From NCBI GenBank assembly GCA_007922225.1, contig ML680053.1, positions 3,753,660 to 3,817,659 on the forward strand: a DNA stretch of 64,000 bases. The letters run 5' to 3'. This DNA comes from Emydura subglobosa. Taxonomy: Eukaryota > Chordata > Testudines > Chelidae. Position 1 is the first letter of the stretch. Each line of letters starts with the position of its first letter. This document shows positions 33,056 through 45,062 of this stretch, in pieces. Under the pieces are notes generated by a model. It was given only the letters and a program-made list of their open reading frames with translations, had not been told where the DNA came from and searched no databases. The translations under genes were made by a program, and so were the position numbers.

Positions 33056-33274
33056 TAGGCCAATGAAAGACATGGTAAAAGAAGACACTTTTCGTGCCAG
33101 ACTCGGTTTCTTTGAAGTTTTCAGGGTTTGGCAGTAATAATGACAGAAATCTTTGTTTTCGGCTTGGAAGGAAGCAAGTGAGTGTGAGGGTTAGGGGGGG
33201 AAGGAATGTAAGGTTTTTATTTTCTTAATTAAGCTGATGAGCTAGCTTTTTATATGACGCTTTATTGAAGATTA
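33056..33274. other. Unassigned DNA
   Basis: No recognised feature. Confidence 0.4.
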
Positions 33275-33370
33275 AGGCCAACATTTTCAAAAGTGATTTT
33301 TAGTTTGAGAAGCCTCAATTCTTATCTATCCCTCTGAAGGACCCAACTTTTAGTGTCTCATGCTGGGCAT
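33275..33370. repeat. Half copy of the 'gattttcaaag' palindromic family
   Basis: 'acattttcaaaagtgatttt', then 'aggacccaacttttagtg' and 'tctcatgctgggcatctaag' match one arm and body of the copy at 25125. Confidence 0.45.
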
Positions 33371-33703
33371 CTAAGTTGAATAAATTAGTTTTGCTTTTGG
33401 GGCTAAAAGCAGGGAGGCCAGGGATTGTTGTTACTGTTTACAGGAATGAGTCCCAGTGGTGCCAACTATCGTGATATTTCATGTATGTCTTAAAGCCTCA
33501 GCTCCCAGAGTCTTGTGAATATGTGGGAAATCTCAGCCTTCATTTCTTTTAAAGTAACATTCTGGTCCTCATGGTTGCAGAGAGAGGCTTGAAAAGGAGA
33601 CTGCAGTGCACGCTAAAGGTTCAAAAACCTGAGAGTAAAGAAAAAGAACCCAATTTTACTTTGGTTTAAACGTAATGATTTTAAGCCAGTTTCATGACTT
33701 TGG
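33371..33703. other. Unassigned DNA
   Basis: No recognised feature. Confidence 0.4.
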
Positions 33704-34240
33704 GTGGGGCTGACTCATGGAACCTGTGAAGAAAGGTTAAAAAACTGTGCGTATTTAGGACATAGTCTTCAGGAAAATAGACAGAGGGAAGACCTGATAA
33801 TAGTCTTCAAATATGTCAACGGCTTTTATGAAGAGGATAGGATCTATAATTCTCCAAGTCCACTGAAGGTAGGACAAAAAGTAATGGGGCTTAATCTGCA
33901 GGAAGGGCATTTTATGTTGTACATTAGGAAACACTTTCTAACTATCTGACGAAGTGGGTTGCAGCCCACGAAAGCTTATGCCTGCAGAAATTAAATTTGT
34001 TTGTCTTTAAAGTGCTACAGGACTCTCGTTGTTTTTACTTTCTGACTATGAGAGTAGTTAAGGTCTGGACTGGGCTTCCAAGGAAGGCTGTGGAATCCCC
34101 ATCATTGGATGTTTTTAAGAACAGGTTAGACAAACACCAGTCAGGGATGGTCTAAATTTACTTGGTCCTGCCTCAGTGCAAGGGGCTGGACTTGATGAGC
34201 TCTCAAGGTCCCTTCCAGCCCAACGTTTCTATGATTTCTG
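33704..34240 (+). mobile_element. CR1 LINE fragment interrupted by a nested insertion
   Basis: A frame at 33704-33943 gives the CR1 C-terminal signature ('CEERLKNCAYLGHSLQENRQ', then 'DLIIVFKYVNGFYEEDR', ending 'KHFLT'). After the nested element (33944-34036) CR1 resumes at 34048 ('GLPRKAVESP'-like codons around 34070-34100). It ends with the 3' terminus near 34190-34240 ('ggacttgatgagctctcaag', 'gtttctatgattt'). The nested insertion is younger than the CR1 copy. Confidence 0.9.
33944..34036 (+). mobile_element. Nested 93-bp retroelement tail with target-site duplication
   Basis: The insert begins 'atctgacgaagtgggttgc', contains 'cacgaaagcttatgcctgc', and ends 'ctctcgttgttttt'. It is bordered by 'actttctaact' (33933-33943) and 'actttctgact' (34037-34047), an 11-bp duplication with one mismatch. 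That is the signature of a LINE-type or other target-primed insertion. It is the same family as the window's first 43 bases. Class undecided. Confidence 0.75.
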
Positions 34241-34489
34241 GGGCTTTTGAATTTGTGAGGCTGGCAAAGCAGGAGTTCTATAGTCCTGGAGGAGTTCCAT
34301 CTGTCGCCATCATGTGTCTCCCTACAGGCTGTCAATTTCCTGGCTCCAGCAGCAGTTCACTGACTAGGAGGTTATGGTCACAGAGGGAGACCCCGATACA
34401 AGAGATTTTTAAGCTGCTTTAGTCCATATAAGGAGACGGGTACCAGAGACGGCATTTAGCCACACAGCTGAAAAGCAGGCAGAGAGAGA
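34241..34489. other. Unassigned DNA
   Basis: No recognised feature. Confidence 0.4.
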
Positions 34490-35020
34490 GGGGAAAACAT
34501 CATGGATTTTATCTGTTCTAATGAGAATAACAAAAGCGGTGACAGTATCCTGATGTTTAGGTGTGAATAAAATATAGTCAGTATTAGAATTAAGGGTTTA
34601 GATCAATAGTAAATAATGATAGTTTAGAGCAAGTTTTATAAAATGGTGGCTGTGATGATGTCATGTTAGAGAGAGAGAAACAAAATGGAGGTGTTAAGAA
34701 ACTGACCAATAGCAGAAAGGTAGACTGGGGTGAAATAAGGGTCACACCTAACACCTGCATTGTGTAAGTGCTAAGGAAAAGTTGCATTGAGTTATGAGTA
34801 TTGCATTGCAATTTTGTGCTTTGTTATCTTTGATGTTGCATTGCATTAGGTTACATAGTTTAGAGTGTCTTGTATTGTCTTAAGTGACTTACGGCATTTG
34901 TTGCAGTGTGTTGATTTTCGATTTAAATTGTATTAGAATTAGCATCTAATAAAGAGGCATTTTGTTTTCAAAGAAATTACCATCTCAGTGTCCTTCCTTA
35001 GAGCGGAGGGCTGTATCCAT
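34490..35020 (+). other. Possible LTR-like or other terminal repeat (weak)
   Basis: A TATA-like 'gttttataaaat' near 34634 and a polyadenylation signal 'aataaa' at 34948-34953 lie about 310 bp apart in AT-rich sequence without open frames. This layout would fit a solo LTR. I could not define TG...CA ends or a duplication, so this is only a suggestion. Confidence 0.2.
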
Positions 35021-36299
35021 GTCTTCCCAAGGGTAAACCAAGACAGACAAGTCTAGATTAAAAGGGAAACCCGTGGTAAATGATTATGAATCCCCTAGGT
35101 GGACCACCTCCTGTTAGCCGCTTATAGAATTAAGACTTGTGATTGGTCCAGTAGCACATCTAAGCCATTATAGGGTCTCTTGGGTCCCAATTTTGGAGTT
35201 AAAACGTCATCTGTCAGGTAGCTAGAGACAGCCTCTTGGAGGCTTGTGAGCATCAGGACTGAGACCTGAACTGGACTGTGTTCAATGGGAAGCAAGTGCT
35301 GAGAGCAGAGCACTTGGGTGATGTATTCAGGCAATCTGCGTTGCTAAACCCAGCTGTTCTGTGCCCGCTGAAGCTTTTTGAAGTTTATGGCTTTGTTCTT
35401 AGACATAATGAGTGGAAAGGATAAGGCCTGGAGGTCATGCATGCATGGATTTCCCGGGCCAGGATTGTGTCCAAGGGGATGGGGCAAAATCTTCTGGCCA
35501 AGCACAAAGGGAAGAGGGTTTGTTTCGCCTCCGTGTTATTTGGACATCTGGTAGCACTGAGGACTCCAAAAGGGTCTGGGGGCTGTGGCGCTTTGAAGGA
35601 TGAAGTGGGAAGTCAGGAAACTAGAGCGTGGAAGGAAGAACTGCTCTGAACCCGACAGGCTGCATCGTGTGGGGTGTGGACGCTCCTGTGCTGAAGCCGT
35701 GATCAGAGGCTGTGCTAACATCACAAGCTGTGCTAACAGAACAAAGGGGTTGTGAGACAGAGGTCTGTTTCTGGGCTTAAATGTTTATGAAGAGCAGATG
35801 GATAGCTGGACAGACAGGCTGCAAATACCACTGGCCTCTGAAGGGTTTTACTTTTCCAAGCTGTATTCTTTTCCCTTTATGCTAAGCTTTTCTAGCAAGC
35901 CCTTCCCTACACATAATACTTACAGAAACTATAGCACCATCTACAGACGGTCTCCAATATTGTATTATTTCGGTGCAATAAAACTTTCCACTTAAGTCGA
36001 TTGCTATGATCATCTTCTAAATAAAGAGTGATATCAGGATGCGCAACTCCTCCGATGAGTTAACAGTTCATCAGTAATTGATGACATCTTTACCCACTCT
36101 GCGTCAGCAAGAAAACTTAAAGGGATGGTGCTTAGAAAAGCTGTATTGCTTAGAGAGTGATTCAGAGGTGGGTAGTAAGATGCTGCAGTGTTGGAGACTT
36201 GCAATCCCCATTGTCAGGGTTGAAGACCTTCAGCTGAGCCTGAAGACTAACCAGCCCAGCCTCCAGGCAAATGCATGAGCTCATCTGGGTTGCAATAGG
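35021..36299. other. Unassigned non-coding DNA
   Basis: No repeat or gene is recognised. Overlapping frames of about 60-70 codons look like chance. Confidence 0.45.
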
Positions 36300-36725
36300 A
36301 CGGCCCGATTGCCCAAACTGCCTGATTGGCTGCAGGGAACCTGCAGGCTGCTTTTAAGCCCACCACCAGCAGCAGCAGTTTGCTGGCTGCTCAACATTTA
36401 TGCCGACAGCTGTGATCGCTCCTGTGCCTGCTTTGTTCCCAGCCTTGCTCCAGCCTAGACCTACCTTATTTCTGATCTCCCTCTAGCCTTGTTCCTACCC
36501 TGCATCAGTCCACTCCAGCTCTGCTTCCTGGCTTGCTCCTGACTCCGGCTCTGATCCCTGGCTTGACTCTTGGTTCCCAAGTCTGATTCTGACCCCGGCT
36601 CGACTCCTATATCCTGACTTTGGCTCCAACCTTTGGCTTGACTCCTAGCTCCCAAGTCTGGCTTTGACCCTGGCTCCTGACTCTGACTCTAGTCATTAGG
36701 CCTGACCCCCTCCCCCTCCCATGCT
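36300..36725 (-). repeat. Dispersed repeat with internal degenerate minisatellite, copy 2
   Basis: The unique tail lies at 36300-36420 ('cctgattggctgcagggaac', 'tttgctggctgctcaaca'). The degenerate array follows at 36430-36710 ('ctggcttgctcctgactc', 'ccggctctgatccctggc', 'cttgactcctagctccc'). It is the reverse complement of copy 1 at 23640-23985 in both array and tail. Confidence 0.65.
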
Positions 36726-38187
36726 CCCGTCAGGACACCCATGTCCACAAATTCCGGAGGGAATCAGGTGCAGTGCGGTAGTGAGGTTCTTAGAGTTGTG
36801 CAAATATATATAGCCCCCCACACACATGCATATGGGGAGGTTGAAATTTCACCCATGTGCAGAGGGGCAGCATGGCTTGTGCACCATTTAAGTCCTACGT
36901 AAGCGCCATTTTGAGATATTTGAAAGAGCCATAGGCCTATCGGCAGTTGGCCAAGCTAGCGCCGTGCAGCTGTGAATGGGTTGTGCTGCCCGCACTGCTG
37001 CAGAAGGCCTTTTCCCAGCTTAGGTGGGCCAAATTCAGAGGTAAAGTAAATGATGGTCACACGTGGATAGGTCAGAGTCAACAGTTACTAGTGGGTGTAA
37101 GTTACACTCCCAATGAACAGAACAGAGGGACACAGCGGGCAAAGCGACTCATATGACAGCGTAAGACGTAGAATGGCACCAACAAGACAAACCCCCCCTG
37201 TGTGGGTTTAATTCTCGACACCGGCTTAGTCTGGTCCTTTTTGCAGATGATCAAGCTGCTGGGAAGTGTGGATAAATTTGTCAGGTGGCACTGCATGTGG
37301 ATCTTTGCCTTGGTCGACTGAGCTCTGTGCCACTCCCCCTGAAGGAGGAGACTGGGTAGCACTTATTGAAGGGCACATTTGCTTTTTGGTGCTCCTTCCC
37401 ACAGGGGTGAGTTGGTGGGTGCATGGGAGTCACCCACTGTACGGATGGTTAAAGTAATGTAGACCTCACTTGCCTCAGTCCTCTGTATGTGTAAATTCGG
37501 TGCCCGGCAGAAGGCGGGCCACAGTAAACTTTACTTTTTTTTTTTTAATACCGTGTATCGCTTTTCAAATTAATTTAAACATGTCAAAATAAATCGTTGA
37601 GGGGGGAAGGGTTTGACTCTAACCCTGAGGCTTGTTCATGAGACACAGCTCCTCCTTTCAAATGGGACTTGGTGTCAGTACACAAAGGGGGCAGCAGCGC
37701 TGGAATATATTATGCCGTATTGGGGCATTTTTTAAGGAACGGTGCTTGGCAACTCTGCTTTGTGTGCAGAGAAGTTCGTGATTTAATCAACACCCGCACA
37801 CCAGAGTCTGCTTTGCGGCAATCCTCACCGGATGGGGAGGCTGCAGGAAGCAAGGACATTCAGAGTCAATGCCGGCTCTGCGACTGCCTGTGGCTAACAA
37901 TGCCCCAGAGCAGGGCCTTAACACTTGATTCCTTTGCCAGCTTTTGATTCCCTCTCTGAAGCCAGCTAGCCTGTCCCCACCCATTTACCCTCACCCATCT
38001 AAGCCTGATTTCTTTCCTCCACCCCTAGTAGAGCTAAGTTCATGCCCACCATCTCTTTTTGCTTAGTGCTCTTCTCCTTCCAGTTGCCATTCAGATGTGT
38101 GCTTAGTATAGTGTCTAGCCTCATTCTGAAAAATATGGATGGTCATGTCTCCAAGATAAAACATGACTGACCAGACATACAAACATA
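36726..38187. other. Unassigned DNA with a T-run
   Basis: A poly-T run lies near 37530-37545. No repeat or gene is recognised. Confidence 0.45.
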
Positions 38188-38252
38188 GGACCTGATCCTT
38201 AACTGGTATAAATCTAGGTAGCTCCATTGACTTCCTATAAAGTGCCCAGGGA
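38188..38252. repeat. Partial copy of the 'ggccagatcctcagctg' family
   Basis: 'aggacctgatccttaactgg' followed by 'gctccattgacttccta' matches one arm and the core of the family; the other arm is lost. Confidence 0.4.
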
Positions 38253-38614
38253 GCCTAATGATGAAAGATAAATCAAAAGTAGTCATCAGGAGCTTGCAGA
38301 GGGATTTCGGGCTCAGCAAAAATGATCTGGTTTATATCCGCTCTCTGGCCCATTCATTCCTCCATCAACCGCAAGATGCTCACTGCTTAGCGGAGAGGAC
38401 GGGGAGTGACCATGTTTTCCCGGCTTATCGAAGGTGGTTTTAGTTAGTTCTCTGGTCGCAAGTGGAGGTTTGTAGGACAAAAGGAAAGCAAAAGCATAGA
38501 AAGAGGAGAAGGAGATGGGGAAGGCTGAGGTTTACCGAAGTTCATTCCTATTCCATGCAATTATAGGAACATTATCTGGTGAGATAAGCCCACCTGATCT
38601 TAACAGATGAGTGT
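38253..38614. other. Unassigned DNA
   Basis: No recognised feature. Confidence 0.4.
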
Positions 38615-38845
38615 TCTTCATTGGGCATAGAAATTACGGTTAGAATAGACTTGTTAAGCCATCTAGTCCGTCTCTTGCCAGTGAAGGAGTGTTGTACTTG
38701 GAGTACATGTAATAATGCTTTGCTCCGCGTCATTTTTAATGTACCAAGTGATGGATGTAGCTTCCATCACATCCATTGACAGTCTCTTCCATGACCTAAT
38801 AGATCACACTGGTAAGAAATTCCACCTTAAGGTATAAAAACTATA
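38615..38845 (-). mobile_element. L3/CR1-clade LINE 3' fragment
   Basis: 'catagaaattacggttagaa', 'agccatctagtccgtctctt' and 'accaagtgatggatgtagct' followed by 'cacactggtaagaaattcc' follow the order of an L3/CR1 3' region on the minus strand. Strongly diverged, so old. Confidence 0.7.
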
Positions 38846-40686
38846 AAATCCATGCACTGGGGAAAATGTCTTCCCAACAACAAGCGTGGCTATTGCTTTT
38901 ACCTTGTGCTATGAACAGGAATTGCCGTGGTTGCATGTCCACTCCAAGATGCCGTAGCGATCAAAGCGGTGCTAATGGCATCCCGTATGGCTTTATGGCT
39001 CCTTGTTTTATGCTGCTTTCCTACCCTTTGGAAAAGTTGAGTAGAAATGTTTGTTCAAGGGGATAGACTTGGGTTCAGCTCCTTGGATGTGCCCCCATTG
39101 CTTCCTGCCACTTGCAAACAGTGGCTGTAAAACTTACTTAACGAGCTACTCAAGGTCCCTCCAGGCCTAAGAGAAACCTTGGGTGGCACAGAGTCACTGT
39201 AATGACTTCCACGCTGCCCCTGGCGTAGGGGTGAGGCGTAGAGATGAGTGTCCCAACTCTCCAGAAATCCCTGGCAGCTGGGATGGGCTGTTGAAGACCA
39301 AGGGTAAAGTAGAGCAGCCCTGAGGCTTCTGCTTTTTGCCAGCGATTGGCCTGATGGTTGAAGACTCCCAGGACTGGAGTGATACCAAGATACCGCTCCT
39401 GAGCTGGACTGGGCGCTGCTTGGTCGCAGCTCAGAATATGAGCCTGCATCCTGTCCCTGCCACTTTGTTCACATCTCTGGGCGTCTCCTTTTGTGCTGGA
39501 AAACAACCTGTTTCCCTTCCTAGAGGCAACAAGTCAATTTCCCCTGGCCATGGCTTACAAAGCACATTCCACTGCAAAGCAAAGACATGTCCTCGGAGAC
39601 TGGGGCTGCGCTGGGAATGTGCCTAACCGCTCAAAGTAGCATGTGGGAAGGCAGTGTACCGTGCCCACTAATCTGCTCCCTCTGCTTCTCTTTTGCATTA
39701 AATATATTTGGGTTGGACACTTGCTCCTGGTATGGAAAGTTTAAACCAGCTTCTGAAAGGCTGTTGGAGGCTACGTTGGAGTAGTGCAATAAGTCATAAG
39801 AACCAAGCAAATCCTTTCCAGTCGGATACTGGATGTCATTGCGAATGTTATTTTAACCCAGCCACTAATCATACATGGATTTTTTTTTTTAAAGCAGGGT
39901 GTAGCACTTGTGATTGGTGCTGGATCAACCAGCCTGGAGACTGCAGTTCTTTGGCTATGCGCAGAATGGATATAGCATAGGGCAACTGCAGTTCAAGCTT
40001 CCCTCGGACCACCCGTGTGACACAGCTTTGCCCGGGCCGGACCATTCCTGTGATTATCTATATGGCACCATAGGCGTGCGTGGTGGTTTATGTATGTACC
40101 TGTAAGAAGACAGATTCTTGATGCAGAGATTACAATCGGAAAACACAGCATGCAGCCTCTACGGGTGACCGGGTAGATTGTAGGGCTCATTGCTGATTTG
40201 TCTTCTCTGCTGGGATTGCGAAGTTTGGGGGCAGTTTTCTCTAATAAGAAGTCATTCCACTTTGGTCAACAAATAGCAATTCCTGGTGATAATTAGTGTT
40301 TGTTATTCACTAGGCGGGATTCAGACTGGTAATCTAACCATGAAAAGCTCTGTAGTCCAATACAAAGCTCATTAGCCCCACAGTTACCCAGGCCCCAGGT
40401 AGCTTGCGTTTTGATGCTGTGAGATGTCTTCAAGAGTCTCCTCGTCTACAGATTATTGGGCCTTCTCTAGCAGCGCAAAGCAGCCTTGGTGCTCGCGTAA
40501 GCAGCTGCATAGGGATCCTTTGGGGCTGTCGCAGCTGCACAGCATATAAAGCAGCCGTGAAGGTGCTCTCATTTGTGCTGGAGGCTGATTCAGCCCTAGG
40601 CGTGTAAGGGCGGGCAAAAACCCACTGTTGTTCTCCCCACTCTCAGCTGTGTCAAGTTCTGCTCCTGCTCAGGGGACCATCTAGCT
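38846..40686. other. Unassigned non-coding DNA
   Basis: About 1.8 kb without a recognised repeat. Many chance frames below 120 codons. A short T-run is near 39881-39890. Confidence 0.45.
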
Positions 40687-41130
40687 CAGTGCTCCCCAAC
40701 TCATGGCCTGCCAGGGCTTTCAAAGTGGCCTGCAGCTCCCCTCCTGTGGGACCTAGCAGGGACCAGGCAGAGCGCATTTCTGCAGGGCTAAAAGACGGGT
40801 GCCCCCATGAGGATGAGAGATCAGCGCTCCCCTCCCCCTGGCTGTAGCAGGGAGCATGGCAAAATGCTCTGCCTAGGTCCCTGCTAGAGACAGAGGGAGG
40901 GGAACACTGAACTCCTGTCCCCCTGGCTGCAGAAGCTAGCCACTGCGTAGGGACCCAGATGGAGCGTACAAGGCTACAGGACAGGTGCAGGTTCCCTGCT
41001 GCAGCCAGGGAGACTCCTTCTGTCTGGCTGCAGTGGGCCAGGGAGGGCCCTGCTGGTGGAGACTGGTGGCCCTTCAGGGTTGTAAAAATGATATCTGTGG
41101 CCCTCGAGCCAAAAAGATTGGGAACTACTG
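40687..41130 (-). mobile_element. Non-autonomous hAT-like DNA transposon, copy 2
   Basis: Ends 'cagtgctccccaac' and 'attgggaactactg'. Duplication 'atctagct' (40679-40686) versus 'gtctagcc' (41131-41138), 6 of 8 with two transitions. The right end ('tgtggccctcgagccaaaaa') is the reverse complement of the left end of copy 1 at 26622, which sets its orientation. The interior has repeated 'ccctggctgcag' words that look like tandem duplications. No transposase. Confidence 0.75.
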
Positions 41131-41779
41131 GTCTAGCCCACAGATTCTTGACAGAGAAAGAGGCTAAATTCTCCCTAATGAAGTGTTGGCTTGAAATAAT
41201 TGTTCCTGACTCTCAGCAGGACCTTAGACAACATCTTCCTGACATCTACAGGCAGGGTTCACAGGACAGTCTAAGCGGATGACATGTGATATCATTTATT
41301 AGCCATTTTCTTTAGTATATGTGGATCACTTTCATACATGTATTCTTCTAATGCATATGCTAATAATTATCTCTTCTTTTTTTTTTTTCTTCAGTGAAAG
41401 TTATGAACAGGGAATGATTGCAGAAAATAAACACGCTTGATCAAGTTAATGATAACACTGATGGGAAACAATGTTCCACGGCTAAAATGCTGGACTATAG
41501 TATTGGAAAACCAGAGGAATTTCTCTAATGTGCAGCTTGATCATCATCTTCTTGCTTAGTGACTTTACTACCCTCTTCATCCCCAGTAGAGCAGTGCAGT
41601 GATCCAACGTACATATCATTAGGGATGAGCTAGAGGCTGAGGTTGAAAAGCCCAGAGAAAACGAACAACGACAGGACATATATGTACAGAGCCTAGGACA
41701 GTTCCTGGCTAGGGCCTATGGACATTACAGTAGTACAAATTCTAATATTATTTAGGAGCCTAATTTTTGGCCCCTGTCT
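41131..41779. other. Unassigned DNA with a poly-T/CAG acceptor-like site
   Basis: A 14-T run then 'cttcag' ends at about 41395. It resembles a splice acceptor but has no supported exon after it. No repeat is recognised. Confidence 0.4.
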
Positions 41780-42010
41780 AAACACCAGGGAGGGAGAAGA
41801 GCTACTGAAGCTAAAGGACAACGTTGGCAGAAGAACAAATGGGGATACGCTACCATTCGCAAATTTAACCTGGAAATTAGAAGGAGGTTTCTAACCATCA
41901 GAGGAGTGAGATTCTGGAACAGCCTCCCAATACAAATAGTGGGGGGCAAGAAACCAACCTGGTTTTAAGATGAAGCTTGGTAGGTTTGAACAAGGAATAT
42001 ATGATAGCAG
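41780..42010 (+). mobile_element. CR1 LINE remnant, C-terminal codons
   Basis: Plus-strand translation around 41815-41960 gives 'KFNLEIRRRFLTIRGVRFWN' followed by S-L-P, then a degraded C-terminus. The conserved 3' terminal sequence is not found. Five-prime truncated and old. Confidence 0.75.
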
Positions 42011-42691
42011 GGGTTCAGGCTTGTGTTCCTATCTTCAAAAAGTCATGGCCTAGTTTTTGTGACTGACTCACTTTAACCTCAACCTTCCCCTCGCTCAGAA
42101 GAGGAGAGTTTTATTATTCATTAGACTGTGTGGCACAAGGGCAGACACAGTGGAGCACTGATGCTGCTTCATTTCCGAAGCCCAGATCTTGCATGTAACA
42201 ATGCATCTTCCTGTTCCTTTCCATTCAACTGTCTTGTCTCTTGTTTCAAAATCAGTGTGAATTAGCCATTTCCTGCCATTCCCAGCTGGCTGGTTGGCTG
42301 CTGAGAACTGACCCGTCGTAACCTCCAAAGATAACACAGGACTCGCAAGGAAACATACGTCTACCTTAGGAAATCTTCAAGAATGACAGCGTTCTAAAGC
42401 TCAAGCGGGGGCGTGCTCAGAAATTTAACTTTGACCCGTTCTGGAAGGGCACTTCTGTGCCCCTCCTGCCTCGGCAGAGGCTCACTCTCCCCCGGCCACT
42501 GCAGACCCAGGGCGGGAGGAGCTCTGTGCCCAGGGCCAGGCCCCTGCTTGCCCCCCCTTGTGCTTGCCCTCGAGCTCTGGTGATAGTGATGGATTTTGGA
42601 CAGTTTTTCCCCTTTTTCATAACATTATCTGACGTGTGGCAAAGGGGTTTTGGAGCAACAGAATTAACTTTGCATCTAGCTTCTTAATTTC
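42011..42691. other. Unassigned non-coding DNA
   Basis: GC-rich near 42440-42580. No repeat or gene is recognised. Confidence 0.45.
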
Positions 42692-42785
42692 TGGGGCTGA
42701 TTCTCTTTCCATCCTGGTGTGAACCAGGAGTAACTCCACTGATATCAGTGAAGTTACATGGGTGTCAGTGAGGAGCATAATCAGA
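42692..42785. repeat. Palindromic MITE-like repeat ('tcctggtgtgaacc' variant)
   Basis: 'gggctgattctctttccatc', 'agtaactccactgatatcag' and 'gaagttacatgggtgtcag' form a partly self-complementary unit related to the 'ctggtgtaa' group. Confidence 0.45.
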
Positions 42786-42857
42786 CCCTTTGCTACCGGG
42801 ACACCGTAGATTAATTGTTTTTTATAAAAAGCTCATGCATGTTTCATAGTCACATGC

Positions 42858-42938
42858 TGGTCTGGATCCTCGCCCAGTGTGTAAATTGGTGTAGTGTCAA
42901 TGACTCCATCAATTTGCACCAGCTGAGGATCAGGTTCT
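42858..42938. repeat. Palindrome of the 'ggccagatcctcagctg' family
   Basis: Arms 'tggtctggatcctcgccc' and 'gctgaggatcagg', with 'aaattggtgtagtg' and 'caatttgcacc' inside. It sits within a few bases of the end of the LTR-like element at 42942. Confidence 0.6.
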
Positions 42939-42941
42939 TGT

Positions 42942-44026
42942 TGAGCTGCCTGGAGTGGCTCAGGAGCATGAGTACCCACCTCAAAGCAGACTGTTAAGAA
43001 GTAGGGCACAATCCCCAAATTGGTGGTGAGTTCTAGACTTGGCTTTCACCAGCCAATTATCAAGTGTGAACATCTCAAGTTCTAGAACAGCCTTAACCTG
43101 GCGTCAAAGACAGTCCCCTTCGGTACTCCTGTCTCTCTTGCCACTCAGGTGAGCTTGCCTTTGTGACAGATGGTCCCTTACAGCAAAAATCACAACAATA
43201 TTCAGTTACACCCAGGCCCAAAGGATCAGGCACTTACTCCAGATCCTTGCATCCTACACGAAAGACAATGCATGTAGCCAATCCTATAATAAATTAACTA
43301 AAGATTTATTAACTAAGAAAAAGAAATGAGAGTTATTTACAAGGTTAAAGGAGGCAAAAATACACACACCAACAAGTTAAAATCTTAGGTTCCAAAAGGT
43401 AATAGAAGCTGCTGTAATACGCGAGTTCTAGATGTCCTTTAGGGCTAACCTAGGCTAAGCAGCTGGGGATCCCATGCTTATGCTTCGAAACCTTTCCCTC
43501 CCAAGTCCAAGTAGCTTAGAGATCCAGTTTCTTCTTGTCAGGGATTTTTATTCCCTTCCTCCAGAGTTCAGGTTGATGGCATGAGTCCTAGTGCATAAAG
43601 AGTCTTCTTTTCATGGGTCTTGTGGCGAGAAATCAATCGAGTTTTTGTCCTTTGATATTTCATGATGGCTCATTTGGATTCAATGGGCATTCTTGTGTTC
43701 AGGAACTAATACCTTCTGTAGGAAACCAGCCTTTACATCAATTAATGTGTCTTTCCTGTTTGCTGAGTTACATAGTTACAGAGGTTTACAATGCAAACAT
43801 TTAATATAGCCTTATAACATGGGGTGCAGTTGCTAAGTGAGATTAATACTTGCAGCATCTTACAAGCATTTCATAAAGATGAAACACATTTTTATGAATC
43901 TAATGCTTATTTTAACAATGCTAACACACAGCTAAGCCTCACTGGTTTCCAGTTATGCATTTGTCAGTGTTCAGCTGGGACCTAGTGGTCTTGGCGTAAA
44001 GCTGGCATCTAGTCTGCCAGCGTCAC
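42942..44026 (-). mobile_element. LTR-like (ERV-type) repeat, family 1, minus-strand copy
   Basis: Read on the minus strand it starts 'tgtgacgctggcagact' at 44026. It matches the element at 59219-60300 along about 1 kb, e.g. 'tgcattgtaaacctctgtaac' (split), 'aaatgagccat' and 'ggattggctacatg'. The TG start, about 1.1-kb length and lack of coding sequence fit an LTR, possibly with some adjoining internal sequence. The far end was not defined by a duplication. No viral gene is present. Confidence 0.6.
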
Positions 44027-44285
44027 ATCCCTATTCCTCAAAGGGGTGCGTGTTTTTTCTGTATTGTTGAGCTAATAAAAATCCAGAGATCTGGAGATGT
44101 TGAATTGTTTTGCTTCTAGGCTTTGGTATGTTTAATTCTTAATGCTTGGTGGTCATTGTCTAGTGAGTGCAGGAAGTCTTGTGATACCAGAAAACCTGTT
44201 GGTGGTGGTGTAGAGTGGCCAACATATACTCACCATGATGGTTAGTACTGTTATTTGTTCTTATAACATATTGTAAAAGATTTGG
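44027..44285. other. Unassigned DNA
   Basis: No recognised feature. Confidence 0.4.
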
Positions 44286-44371
44286 GGTCAGATCCTCAGT
44301 TGATGTTCATCGGCATAGCTCCTTTTAGTCTGATGGAGTTGTGCCAATCTACACAAGCTAAGGATCTGGCC
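44286..44371. repeat. Palindrome of the 'ggccagatcctcagctg' family
   Basis: Left arm 'ggtcagatcctcagttgatg', right arm 'caagctaaggatctggcc', core 'ggcatagctcc' and 'ggagttgtgccaa'. Confidence 0.65.
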
Positions 44372-44548
44372 ATTAGAAGACTATTAATGACTTAATTCTG
44401 ATCTCAGTTAAATCAGTGTAAATCTGGAGTAACCCTTGGAGGTAGTGACTCTGTTATTTTGCGTTTGTGCAGCACCTAGCGTAATAGCCTCCCCACCCCC
44501 AATCGTGGTAGGGGCCTTTGGATTCTACCATAATATTAATAATATTGC
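44372..44548 (+). repeat. MITE arm followed by L2-type SINE tail
   Basis: 44390-44440 has 'taattctgatctcag' and 'ggagtaaccc' words of the palindromic group. 44455-44548 is the SINE tail ('tgcgtttgtgcagcacctag', 'ttctaccataatattaataa'). Confidence 0.55.
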
Positions 44549-44934
44549 TGCCCATGGAGTTTTGCTGGATTTACATGGAGTAACTGACAGCGGAAGCTAG
44601 TCCCAGGTCTCGAAGATGGTATTTTGTGAAAAACAAAATAATCACTTACATCTGTCTACCCTGGTCTGTGGAGCACTTGCTGGTGGTCTGTGGCGAGCTA
44701 GCTGGTCACATGGCACTGGCTCCTCCTCTGTGTTTCCAGCTGCTAAATTCCAATAAATTAAGCTAAAATATACTTGAAAATGCTTTCCGAATATTCTTTT
44801 AACATGTAAAGCAACTGTGATCGTTACCTGAGGGGCCTTACATGATGGACAGGGGAGGTCATCCAGCAGACGATCTCTGTATCAAAAGGGAGTCTATTCC
44901 GTGTACAAGCTTGAGAACTGCTGATCAATTTAAT
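44549..44934. other. Unassigned DNA
   Basis: No recognised feature beyond short palindromic-group words at 44555-44590. Confidence 0.4.
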
Positions 44935-45062
44935 AATTATGATTTGTGTTACGGTTGCGCCTGAGTCCCACTCAGACCCTTATTCTGTTGACTGCTGTAC
45001 AAACACTTATTACAAAGATGGTCCCTGCCCCAAAGAGCTTACACGCTAGCTTACAATAGTAG
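44935..45062 (-). repeat. L2-type tail of a MIR-like SINE
   Basis: 'gactgctgtacaaacac' and 'atggtccctgccccaaagag' followed by 'cttacacgctagcttac' are the reverse-strand tail. Confidence 0.7.

Noticed and set aside
34490..35020. Firm call of a solo LTR
   Set aside because: A TATA-like site and AATAAA are present, but TG...CA ends and a duplication could not be found, so it is only listed as a weak possibility.
41374..41430. Splice-acceptor-like poly-T followed by 'cttcag'
   Set aside because: The downstream sequence soon meets stops in all frames I checked and has no matching donor; a T-run plus CAG is common by chance.
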